A stretch of 64,000 nt of DNA from Trochalopteron elliotii (lineage: Eukaryota > Chordata > Aves > Passeriformes > Leiothrichidae), in assembly GCA_024734555.1 (NCBI GenBank), contig JANPWX010019821.1, forward strand, positions 1,554,657 to 1,618,656, given 5' to 3'. Within the stretch, counting starts at the first letter, position 1. Every line of letters starts with the position of its first letter. Shown one piece after another: positions 1-10,900 of the stretch. A program made the position numbers and the translations under genes. Under the pieces are notes generated by a model that did not search any database, was not told where the DNA came from, and saw nothing but the letters and a program-made list of their open reading frames with translations.

Positions 1-1397
1 GTATCTCTTGGGATGGCAGTTCAGCTGTGTTGAATTTGTGGCCTTGGGGTTTCACCAGTGACCCAGCTCAGACCCTTGCCTCTCCATGGGCACTCTTGCC
101 ATCTCTTGAGAAGGCTGCAGGGAGAACATGACCTCAAAGGATAATTGTTGCAGTGGCACAGGTGTGCACTAGTGAGAGCGGGACAGGCACTAAGTATTTC
201 TGCTCCATGTTACTGAAGCTGCCCATCTCAAGGTTTGGCAATTAGTCCTCCCCATTAGTCACACCTAAAATGGCTTATGTAGGCAAAGCTGGGTTTTGCC
301 AGACACAAAAAGGGATCAGTTCTACTAATAACAAAAGGATATTTTCATAATGACTGAAGTTTGAGTGAGAGCTGGCCTTGGGGCTGTGCAAATGCTCCCA
401 AATCTCTGGGTGCTAGATGTATGCTGTGGAAAGCCTGACTCCATGAGGAGTGTGGGAAAGCTAGTATTCAGTCTAGAAAGGCTGTTTCACAGCTATCCTC
501 AACTGTGTGTTCCTGTATAGGGTATCTGGCCTCTAAGACATTTCTGACCTGGATGATGACTGGGAAGGAATTTTTTAGTCAGGAAGAATGGTGTAAGCAA
601 TAGTTGTCAAATACTAAGTAGACTAATGAACACTTAAACCAAGCATATGCATTTTGAGTGTTTAAAATTATTTATTATTTCATAATACTTGCCCAGTAAC
701 TCCTGTGGATAATTCTTTGTCTTCTTGTGATTTACAAGCTGCTGCTAGTGATTCTTCAATGCTTAAAATCTAAGCTATGTTTGCCAGCATTTTTGAGGTT
801 TCTTTGGAAGAGATTATGTTGTACAATATGTCTCTGTCTTTTGTGGTTGGACAATGGTATTTAAATTGATGGAGTCAGTTGTGTTTACCAGCTCGAGTAT
901 CAGAGTCCACAAGCATTTCCTAATTTCCACAGAGAAACTGTTGGCATCACCAGAATTGCCTCCAAACAGCTCAGTAGCATATCTGAAACAATCAAAGAAA
1001 AAGGCACTTATTGAGAATCTAGGGTGAATTATTACCTTAATTTGAGATAATGTTTCTTCCTATGGTTATGCAGAGCCATCATTGCCTACCAGGATGAGTG
1101 TTAGGATCCTTCCAAGTTCTTTCTCTTAAACTGCTGTTTAATGAGGCAGCCCAGCATCTGCTCTGGTGCATTTCCAGATGCTTTGTTTTAGGGTGTTCCA
1201 CTTATTTAAATCCTACATTAGTCAGAAACACTCCCTCACTACAGTACTAAAGCAATGGCCTGATTAACTGAGCAATAATTGGAAATTTTAGCACACACAG
1301 GATCTTTACAAAATAACCTATAAAGAACTAATTGCAGTCCCACTGATGCCTTAAGTTTTAGTTTTCATGTTTGCAGATTCTGTGCTGCCTAGGGATG
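1..1397. other. unannotated AT-rich sequence
   Basis: I see no gene, recognisable repeat or long reading frame here. The sequence is typical AT-rich vertebrate non-coding DNA with scattered short T and A runs. The left edge of the LTR-like block that follows is not sharply defined, so the last few tens of bases could belong to it. Confidence 0.6.
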
Positions 1398-1583
1398 TAG
1401 TTCTGAGCCTCATATTAAGTGGCAGTAAGCTCTCTTCACAGAGTAGGTAGACAAAACAGATCCTTTTCCTGCGGAAAACCAAGGACACCTTTCAGGCCTG
1501 AAAGCATAAACAATGGTGGACTGAAAGGAGGAACAAGAAGGATGAGACCTCACAATCTGAAGCTGTAATTGGACAATTAAACC

Positions 1584-1615
1584 CCAATATGCAAATGGAC
1601 CAAAACTTATAAAAG
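1584..1615 (+). promoter_or_regulatory. LTR core promoter: CCAAT box, octamer, TATA box
   Basis: CCAAT (1584-1588) abuts an exact ATGCAAAT octamer (1589-1596), a site for POU/Oct factors, and TATAAAA lies 11 bases downstream (1608-1614). An inverted CCAAT (ATTGG) is at 1568-1572. The spacing suits a TATA-driven RNA polymerase II promoter with a start near 1640. Activity is inferred, not shown. Confidence 0.55.
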
Positions 1616-1736
1616 TGTGAGACCTCATGACTGGGATGCCATTTTTTTTGGTTTTTTTGTGACTATTCTTGGTCCAGCCAGGGCACAGCCTTTGTCGGGC
1701 TCCTCTCCTGCCCAGGCTGGATCCTGGAGGCCTTTC

Positions 1737-1742
1737 AATAAA
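1737..1742 (+). terminator. LTR polyadenylation signal AATAAA
   Basis: This is an exact AATAAA hexamer in the position expected for the R/U5 boundary of the LTR. A T-rich stretch follows. Confidence 0.5.
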
Positions 1743-1806
1743 TACATACTTTATTCTCTAGCTCTGTCCAGTCTCTGTTTCAGGTCAGCCTTCCAAGGCA
1801 TCATCA

Positions 1807-3103
1807 CAGTTGCTACCTTATGGATTGCCCTTGAAGAAATGGAAGGGGAAAACAGCAACCTGTCTCTGATGCCTTGTTTTAGCTATGAAGAAACCAGTAG
1901 TTTTTAAATAGCTTTTGCGAAGCTAATGAGAAGTTAACAAATATTGCAAAGAGATTACAAAACTGTACAACAGGTTAGATTCCCTTAACAGCCTCTTTAA
2001 TATGGGCTTTCAAAAAAATTTTTTGTAATGAAATGGAAGAAACTAGAAAATTACCATCACTGTCATCTGGTTAAAGACTCTTGTTTTCTGGTCTTGTTTT
2101 CTTTTAATTAATTTTGGTTTGTGTTTCTTTGTCATTAAGACTCAGCTAATCTCCTGTATCATGGAGCCAATATCTACTGACAGGGTGGAAGGAATAAAAA
2201 ACTCCCACTGTCTTGGTGATAAGTCATCTTATAAAAAATCACGCATTACAAAACTTTCTCTGTTCATCTTTCTCAGATGTTTTGAGCTTTGGTAAGGATT
2301 AAAAGGAAAAAAAGACAAAGAAGGATACATGCTTAAATTTAAAATTGTCCTTTGGGAAGGTATGTCCTAAGGTATGTAGGAAATAAATAGGAAATAAAGC
2401 CTTATTCTCCTATCACTTACACTAATGTGACCCCAAAAAAATTACACAGAATTAAAGAGAATAGCATCAATGTAAAACTAGAATGAAAGAGAGAAAAATT
2501 GTTCCCAAGATGCTTTAAAATTCATGGGGTTTGCAGTCAAATGAATCAGGATTTTCACAGATTTTTTAGTATGACTGCTGCTCACCATGCAACCTGACCA
2601 CACAGAAACATGGAAATTGAAAGATGGAGCCAAGTTCTAGAGCTAAAACTTGTGAATGCAGCACAAGTACAGATGTGAGGTTGGCTGCTGGAGCACAGTT
2701 ATATCATAGCTTTGGCCAAGTTTCAAAGTACAAACACATTATATTTTAAGGAGGTTGCAACAATAGGAGATATCAAACTTTATGGTTTGGATTTATTTCG
2801 ATTTAATATGTGGTTTTATCAGCGAACTCTCCAAAGCCTGTGTTGATATTTCAAGTGAAGCACATCATATAATGCTGCAGAAATTACTGGAAGTTCATCA
2901 GTTGACCCTGCCACAAATACACAAATTATAACTACTTCCCAAACTGGGATTTTACTTGAGCAAATGGATAGCTTTGAAATACCAGAAATGTCCAAAAGCC
3001 TTGAAACTAGAAATGTCCAAAAGCTGAAAACTGACAATTTTTTTAAATTATTATTTTCTTTACAACTTTTGTGTCATGGAAGTTCCTATCAATTTTACTA
3101 AAA
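1807..3103. other. unannotated AT-rich sequence
   Basis: There is no supportable gene. The only structure seen is a 16-base motif (AGAAATGTCCAAAAGC) present twice, at 2984-2999 and 3009-3024, with a 25-base period. Confidence 0.55.
2984..3024. repeat. two-copy direct repeat, 25-base period
   Basis: AGAAATGTCCAAAAGC occurs at 2984-2999 and exactly again at 3009-3024. This is probably a local slippage duplication. Confidence 0.6.
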
Positions 3104-3150
3104 TTTGGCTGAAAATACATTTCAGCCAAATGATCATTTTATATGATCAT
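3104..3150. repeat. adjacent perfect inverted repeats
   Basis: TTTGGCTGAAA (3104-3114) is followed after ATACA by its exact reverse complement (3120-3130), giving an 11-bp stem with a 5-base loop. Overlapping its end, the self-complementary octamer ATGATCAT occurs at 3130-3137 and again at 3143-3150. A further TGATCA lies shortly downstream. No function is evident. Confidence 0.7.
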
Positions 3151-4197
3151 TCCTGTCTCTGCATGATCAAAACTTCAGTTGTAGCAGGAACCAAAAAGCA
3201 GTACAAATCTTAATAAGGTTTTCACCAAGTTCAGAACTTTCTAACAGAATATATGACATCTTAAATGTGTTGATAGCAGTCTTTCACTCTGCGAGGGAAA
3301 GAAAGGTCAGGATTCATAACAGTTCTAAGATAAGAGCGCTGGTGAATAAACATCAGCAAGGTGAATTGTAAGTCAGTGTGCCTAGATGTAGACAGGTATT
3401 TCCAAGGAAAGTGAATCTTTGAGAGGTGCTTCAGAAAAGTAGTTTAAATTTGTACACAAATCCTGAAACCCTCACAGAACTCCCTGTATGGATTGTCTGT
3501 TGCTAAGAACTGTACAGGAAAGTTTTCTTGGACACAGTCTTCCTCTAGTGCTGCATGAAGAGTGGTGTGCCTAATATTTTCCAGATTAAACACAAGTTTG
3601 GTGTCCAAATGTTAGGTCCAAAGCCTTTGTGCTATGCAATCTAGAGGAAGCTGGATCATCTTCCAAAGTGGCTAAAGGGATGAAACCAAAGCTGCAACAT
3701 CAAAGGCAGGCTTAAATTCTGTTACTTGTCTAGGTGGAAGGATGTCATCTTATTGTGTGAAGTCTTTTGTCACGAGAATATGTTCTCATACCCTCCTGCA
3801 AAGATCTGATTCTTAGCCGAGGAGCACATCCACTGCCAGAAGTCAGACAGCCACCAAGGAGTTTGTTACAAAGTTGGAGCTTTCTGCCTTGTGGTAAGAA
3901 AGGAACATATTGTTATCGTTAGATTATTTTAACACGGGGAACGTCTGACTCACTTTCATACTGGCGTTACTTGTATTTGCAGATTCCTTGTCCTTACTGA
4001 CCTCTGAATTTCAGAAAGCAGCATGAAAAGTAAAACGACTCATTACAGAATAAATGTTTTAACTTAGCCTTTTAAGCAAATTAAATTCAGAAAGCAAAAA
4101 CTTGCAATGAGGGTGATGATAGGACTTAAGGAACCCTGAATAAATCTTCAAATTTGAATATCAAAAAGGATACTCAGTAAGAATGACTGTAACCATA
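3151..4197. other. unannotated AT-rich sequence
   Basis: No gene is recognised. A 77-base segment at roughly 3819-3895 lies between an AG preceded by a short pyrimidine stretch (ATTCTTAG) and a GTAAGA donor-like sequence, and is open in all three plus frames. It could be an exon of a non-coding or unknown transcript, but no protein family is recognisable. Confidence 0.4.
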
Positions 4198-4308
4198 ATT
4201 ATAATAACAAAAAGACTCAAGAGATACCTGATATTTCTGGAATGCCTATCTTTGGCTTGAGTTTTTTGCTATTATTAATATCTCTTGAGTTTTTTTGTTA
4301 TTATTAAT
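4198..4308. repeat. long imperfect inverted repeat (hairpin)
   Basis: The left arm at 4198-4226 is the reverse complement of the right arm at 4279-4308. The only differences are a one-base indel and one position that would be a G-U wobble in a plus-strand transcript. The intervening loop is about 52 bases. The loop also holds a second copy of the right-arm motif (CTTGAGTTTTTTGCTATTA, from about 4257), so two alternative foldbacks are possible. The overall size, about 110 nt with a stem near 29 bp, is in the range of microRNA precursors. The arms are simple AT-rich sequence and I do not recognise a known microRNA. Confidence 0.75.
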
Positions 4309-5310
4309 TTATTAATTTCTGGACATGAATTGTAAATACAGAGAAGAAAGAAGTATTACCTAAGTTATGCCACTAACCCTTGGCCCCACAGAGGCTGCCA
4401 GTCACAGACAGTAATTCAGGAAAACACTTCTGGTGCCAAACCTTCTGGAAATCTGAGTCAATTTTCTCAGCAACAAGGAATATCAGCTGAACTTTCTGTT
4501 GTGAAAATAACCTCCTTCCCTATTTTCACGAGACATGCAATGTTAAGGTGGTATATTTGGTCATTTTCTCATTACACATTGGAAGAGCATCCTTTCCCCC
4601 AGCAGATGTGGGGATTCCAGCCTTTCCTCATGCAGGAGCACCTACATATGGACTGCTGTGATATGACAAAGGAGTTGCCACCTGACTTACTTCAACCCTG
4701 TAAGGAGAAAGGATTTATTTTATCAAATGGCACCATAGCAATCCATTTCTCAGCAAATATCACTCATTAGAAAATAGAAAACCTCTTTTATCCTGATTGG
4801 AAAACCATCCCTGCCTGGTATACAAGGAAAGAAATATGACTGGTCCCAGCATACCCAAATCTGCCTTCTCTGACTGGCCCAATTGGTGAAGTGCAGAAAC
4901 ACCTGAGCATATTCATCACTCTCTTGTCCTGTTCAGGCTCTCAGATGTCACTAGTGGAGCTTTACAATGCTTGGACTTTATCCTATTACATCTTTCACTC
5001 CATGGTGTCTTAAAAAGCAACACAAACCAAACTCATCCTGGTCCTTGAATTTCTTGATACCTTTCTCTATACCTGTGATGATTGTGGTGATTTTGCCCAG
5101 CTTCTCTCTGTGACTTGGTGAATAAGTAATAAGACAGAATCACCTGTATCACCAAATTTATTCTTATCACCAGTATCAGTCACATCAGCTAGCTGATTGC
5201 TCTGGGTCAGATAATTCAGTTCATTAAAGAGAGTATGCCACTGATAGATGTCACTATGTGTACAAAATATCTATTAAATTTCTACATGTTTCCTATTTTT
5301 TTTGCTGTAA
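4309..5310. other. unannotated AT-rich sequence
   Basis: No recognisable gene or mobile element. An 89-codon open frame at 4501-4770 begins with GTG, has no family resemblance and is probably chance. Confidence 0.55.
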
Positions 5311-5398
5311 AACCCAACCAACCCACCAACTAACCAACCAACAAACCAAAAAACCTCAAAAATCCCCCAACCCAAACCTTAAACCAAACCAAATACCC
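5311..5398. repeat. degenerate CCAA/AAAC low-complexity tract
   Basis: Imperfect CCAA, CAAA and AACC units run through the interval with almost no G. This is a decayed simple repeat. Confidence 0.75.
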
Positions 5399-6719
5399 TC
5401 ATGCCTTTTAATATTGAACAGACATAACTTTTTAGGGTTTTTATCAAGCATGACATTTATTGGGAATAAATAGTTTGTGATTGTATTTTAGTAGTATTTT
5501 AGCTGCAATGAGTAGCCTGGACTTAAACAGTTGCTTGAGACATGCTCCCAGCTCCACCATTCTTCTTCCCAGAAATAACACCACGCTGAGATATCAATTC
5601 AGTGTTGATTGAGAGGGATGAGTGTTGAATCATGCTCTCTAAGCACATTCTATTTCTGATCCATAGGGTTACAGTACAGTTTTTTAAAAAATATTTAATA
5701 TGCTTAAATAGTGAATTTCTCATTCAATTCCCCAGCCCGTGTGGCAGAAGAAAACAAGGACACAGAATCAATCATTTTTTTGCTGAAAGGCCAAGCAAAA
5801 TTAATTTAAAACCAGATTTATGAGCAAAGGTGTACACTATCTTCTATCTCCTCACATGGGATTTCATTATTTCTCAGTAAAACCTCTACCAGAGTTACTC
5901 ACCTACCTCCTGTGCCAAGCTGCTTATGTACCTTTAACACTTGGAAGCCTAAAGAAGGAAAAGATTTGTGGAGCTTCATGTTTTCATCCTACCTGGCTCC
6001 TGACAACAGAAAAGTATGATCTTACTGAAGCCAGAGAGTATAGATGAAATGAAGCTACATTTGGAAACTGCTGATTGAGGAATGCATTATAAAAGCAAAG
6101 TAATGCAACAAGAATCATCTTATCCAGTGACAAAAGCATAAAAAGCTGCAATAAGCAAAGTCTGAGCAAAACCTGAGATACTCTAGGATTCAAAATGCCC
6201 TGGGTTAGCTCTGATGGAATGACTGTCATCTGATTACACTGAGATTGAGACTTGGGATTAATGAGTGGCCTGCCTTCTCTGAGGGTACCGTTTAGGATGC
6301 TGGTCTGAAAGCTGTCAGCATGTTGCCTTCACAATTCTGTAATCAAACTTATACTAACATTTCTTATGGATGTAAGATATGTCTCTGCCTTTTTGAGCCA
6401 TACAAGTACTTAATTTTTTACTGTGTATGGAGAAAAAAGGGGAGAGAAGAGCTCCGAGGTAAAACGGTAGTGAACACGGCTTTCAGAGATTGTTGAAACT
6501 AAAAAGCCTAAATGATCCTAATCAGATTTAAGAAAATTACATGCAGCAAGAAGCTTGTATGAATAAGCCAATCTTTTGGCTTACTTTTCCATTTTTTGTC
6601 CAGTGGCAGAAATGATGAGCAGCAACACAACACATTTCCTTTCCTCTTTTGTTTAGGAAAATCTTGTTGCAATGCATGATTGATGCTTTCTAAGTTGTAT
6701 ATGTATTTTATTTATTTTG
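5399..6719. other. unannotated AT-rich sequence
   Basis: I see nothing supportable in it. The short open frames overlap each other on both strands and resemble no protein. Confidence 0.6.
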
Positions 6720-7110
6720 TGTTGGTATGTTCCTCCCAAAGTCCCTTCACCCATTCCCAAACCCCCATGGTATCTCCCAGAGGGAAGCCCCTTGTCAATC
6801 ACCCTGGTAACTTGAGGGGAGATCATCTCCCCTTCGACCAGGTGCCCAACATCTGCCCCTTCAATTGTTCTGTTAAGTGCCCCTCTCCTGGAACACCCAA
6901 CCCCTTTCCATCCATTGGCCCGAGTTCTCCTGCTGCCTCAGGCTGTGTCCTGGGGTACAAAAAGGAGAAGGACAGGCCAGGCCGTGCTTTTTGCACGTGG
7001 AGTTGCACTGAATAAACACCTTCCAAACCCACAGCAGAAGCCCATTCTTCATTTCCAAGCCTTATCCACGCTGAGCCAGCTGATCTGAGGAACCCACACA
7101 AACTGTCTCA
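6720..7110 (+). mobile_element. probable solo LTR of an endogenous retrovirus
   Basis: A C-rich block in AT-rich surroundings starts with TGTTGGTATG. It carries an inverted CCAAT box (ATTGG, 6914-6918), a TATA-like TACAAAAAGG (6956 onward) and an exact AATAAA (7011-7016), in LTR order on the plus strand. The U3-like part holds a perfect 9-bp inverted repeat (6815-6823 with 6825-6833). The right end near 7110 is a guess because no target-site duplication could be matched to the left flank. No gag, pol or env sequence is seen nearby. The open frames within it are products of its C-rich composition rather than genes. Confidence 0.55.
7011..7016 (+). terminator. LTR polyadenylation signal AATAAA
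   Basis: Exact AATAAA, 55 bases downstream of the TATA-like element of the same block. This spacing is compatible with a short R region. Confidence 0.45.
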
Positions 7111-10100
7111 GCTGGTCTGGGGTTTACTGCTTAGCTGGTAAAGCAGCTCCCAAGGAGAAGCCACCCGCAAAATTTCATTGTTTTGAGAAAGCTTTCTTTA
7201 GGCCCATCAGAGTAAAACTGCTCTTCAGAATTATTCCATGTGTTTGATACAGTGGATGTGAGAATATAAGCTGCTAAATGAGAGATTGTGGTGTGTTAGG
7301 GGGTCAGGCGTTTTCATAAGGTTTTTTCCTTCATGACTGCATTGTGATACTTACCATATGCTTGAGTTCTTACCGTGCAACTGTAAGATTTCTTCTGTAG
7401 TCCTTTAGCACAGGAAGCAGAAAGTTAATTGATCTATTTGGTAGAAAGTTAAAAAAAGTCACTAAACATTTTATTTTGTTGTTGGTAAGGAGTCAGGGAA
7501 AGAGAACTAGGCTTGCAAAATTAAGGATGCTTGCAGATGCAAAAGTGTACTGTATGGGATAGCTGATTCTCTTTACGCATGCTATAATGAGCTGTATACC
7601 AAGACTGCAGTTCTTTCCTATCACATTACTCTTTTTCAAACAAGGTGTAATACATCCTTGACATTTATTTTGAAACCGCTCCTTTGAACAAGTGATTACT
7701 TTAAACCATACCTGTAGTCTGCTAATGGCTATGTAACACCACCTGTGCTATCATTCCAGGAATCTTCTTCTGTCAGTCTTGACACTAGAAAGTACAAAAC
7801 AGTAAGATCATAAAACTTCCTCAGGTGTGAGTCCCACTCTGCTCTCGACTCACCCTTGCAAATTCAGACTGAGATCATTGATAACGATGGGACTGTTACA
7901 AACTGATATTAGCTTAATTGAGAGCAGGGCCTGTAGGGCATAATAAATTTCCTCTATATTTCACATCAGCATAGGGATGCAGAAAGGTTGATCAGCTGCA
8001 AGAGCAGCATTGTTCTGAATTCCGTCTTGTGAGGACTATGCAGGTTCAGCTAACTTGGCTTCAGTTCATATTTGTAGAGCTAAATTAACTGGCTTTCTTT
8101 GGAAGGGTTAGTACCAGTACTTCCTTATTTTCTATACCAATTTCAGATCCTAATCAAAGAAGAGGGAACTTTCCCTTTTACCTTCTGGGGATCAAGACTG
8201 GATTCCTGTTGCTTGCTGCTGTGAGATGTTGAACACCTCTTTTGAATTGTGCAAATATTATTGAACATCTGTCAGAAGGTATTTAGCACTTTGGGAGATT
8301 GGACTGGTGTGCATTTCTTACCCCTGTTAATAAGCTGCTGCTTCAGGCAACTGTACCCCATACTTCTGGGTGGACAAAAGTTCTGGTGTTCTGTGCATTT
8401 CATCTAGGTGACCAGCTCTTTACCAGCTCTTTAGAAATAGCAATTGATTTAAAGGGTGAAATTCTCTCCAGCTAGTAAATGGCTTATGATGCATGTGGAT
8501 CTGCAGAAATTTCAGTGTGTTTCATGTAAAGGTTTTTGTTTTGGTTTGATTTTGTGCTTTTTTGTTGAAAGAGGAGATCCATAATCATAACAGGTTTGTT
8601 GCAGAGCACATTCCTGACTCCTCCCTGTAAAAAGCCTGATGACCTAATGTCAAAAATGTTCCTGTAAGCAACTCCTACCTCACTACCTTTGCCCTTGCTA
8701 TGCAGGTCCTGTTTTAAAAGGACGTGAAAAGTGCATACAATTGATATTTCCAGGCTTGCTTCAACAGTTTGCTGACTGGCCTTTCATGCCAGTATAGCTC
8801 ACAAACATATGGTAGCTTCTACAGATGAGTAGGAAATGCATGGAAATAAAGAAGGGAGCAATGTTTTCTAACTCACATCCCTGTTTCAGATTATATTTGG
8901 ATCACTGTTTCAGCTGGAAATGTTCTTAAAATTACAATGTCAAATCCCAACAAATGTTATTTACACTGACAATTAAAATGAAAAACTGAAATTATTTTTT
9001 TATATATGCATTTATATGGTTCCAAATTTTTCATATTGAGAAGGTCTTTCCTGGTTGAGGTTTCTAAGCAGCAATTATTTTCCCCAAAATATTTTGTTTC
9101 ATTAAAAAAATTGTAGTTTGATTTTATTTGGTGCTCTTTCAGAAGCAACTCCTAGTCTTAAATAATTTGGGCTTTTTCTCGAGGTAAAAATTGGATTTTC
9201 TAATCCAAGAAAGTCTATATGTAGAGGCAGATTGGGATACAGCAGTGCTTTGGTGGGCAGCATGTCTGTTACACAGGATCCTGCTTAAGTGCATGCAAGA
9301 CATAAGAGGCAAGAGAATTATGAGGTAGAAATATGAAGTATTTTGAGAAATGCTGCTCTCTGTACAGAGGGTTTTTTCTATGATTTTCCTCATACCCTTT
9401 CCAGTTTCTAAATTAACTACATAATTTGACTTCACCCTTCCTCTTCCAAAGTCTCTTAATAAGTTTCTATTTGTCTGGTAATGCAAGTTGAGTCCTATTG
9501 TCTTCCAGCCTCCTCTCACAGTATCCTTTACCACATCATATTTTTCAGTTCTCTGTAATAAACCTTTTTGTCTCCTTTACCTCATCCACCTCTCCCCATG
9601 TTACACAGGCCACCTGTTTAAAAAATATCTCCATGCTTTCTTTTGTAAGACTCTTCTGCATCAGACAACCTTCCTAATTCTTGTCCTCCCTTAGACAAAG
9701 TCACCATTCATTAATTTTTTGATGTCTCTGAAAACTCTTTGATGCTTATTGAAGACTTCATTGATTTGTATAGACCATTCCTTTACTGCTCATTGATGAC
9801 CTCTATCATTGAACTGTGTCTTCCTGAGGTGAGAACTAAATTTTCTTCAGTGAAGAATATAACAGCTTGAATCACAAAGGAAAAAGAAAAAAGAGGGGGA
9901 AAAAGGGCAAAAAACTCCAACAGAATATTTCATCTCAAACTGCAAGTTTGTGGTAACAAAGTCAACACTGATAAATTTCCATGGATAAAATCCAATTTCA
10001 AGAGACATAGATTTCTCACTCCTCATTTTTTATCAGATTTTTATTATATTTTCTCATCCTTCCCCACCTGCCAAAATGAGGATGTTCTGCTAAAATTTAC

Positions 10101-10900
10101 TTCCTCCTATATTCTTCAGTCTATCATGCCTTGCAGAAGTAAAACAAATGAGACTGAGGTGATTCCATCGGCTGAGAGACTCAATTTCAGAGTAAACTTG
10201 AGGTTTAATGATGCTGAAAGTTGTTGAATTGTTGCGTATTTTGATTTGGATAGATTATACTTATGGCTTATATAAAGAACTGCAGTGTGTTGAATTAATG
10301 AATGAGTTTTTCTTGTGAGGCAAACTGTCTCTGTTAGATGGATTTTTACTTTGCCTTATTGATCTGTGCCAGAGGAAGAACAGGTGCTTACAGTAGGATC
10401 CCACAGCAACACAAAAGGAAGAATAAACGACAAACATTTGTTCCTTACATGCCATTGCTAATTTTGAACATTTCCTTCTATTTGAAATTTTGCTTGTTTT
10501 TGAAAAAATCTCTGTGTATATATACAGTCTGTGTATATCTTAGTTTTCTCTTTCAGGGATTTCATGGCAATCTTGATGTTTTGAAGTTTGGAGTTCTCCA
10601 GATTGTACCTGGACATCAACTGAAGCTCAGTGGGGTAGAGGCTATTTGCAGATGCAGTGTGTTCAGCCACCTTACGGTATTTTACTAGCTGGTTTTTGTG
10701 CCTGTGCTGTGAAGTCCTCACTGACAGAATGGTCCAGATACACCCCTGGGTTTAATAGAGATGCAGAATAAATACAAATACAAAGGAGTGTGGGAGGAGT
10801 AGCACAGAAGTCTGTGCTTTTATCTGCTAAATGTTTTGTGAGAAGCAGTATAATCAGATAAGCAAACCACCAACCCAATAAGTAAATTAAACTAAGACTG
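7111..10900. other. unannotated AT-rich sequence
   Basis: Nearly 4 kb without a recognisable exon, RNA gene or mobile element. It contains T-rich and A-rich runs (for example around 8990 and 9890). The longest frames (131 codons minus near 9139-9534; 116 codons plus near 10338-10688) have no recognisable domain. Confidence 0.55.

Larger units (their letters stand above)
1398..1806 (+). mobile_element. probable solo LTR of an endogenous retrovirus
   Basis: The block has the order expected of a retroviral LTR on the plus strand. Upstream U3-like sequence carries a CCAAT box (1584-1588), an exact ATGCAAAT octamer (1589-1596) and a TATA box (TATAAAA, 1608-1614). A canonical AATAAA signal follows at 1737-1742, about 125 bases downstream. 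The stretch after it resembles U5 and runs to a CA dinucleotide near 1800-1806. The inner part looks like avian LTRs I have seen, but I cannot name the family. No internal retroviral coding sequence flanks it, so it is probably a solo LTR. I chose the left edge at a TG (1398) by eye, and I could not find a clean target-site duplication, so both ends are approximate. Confidence 0.6.
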
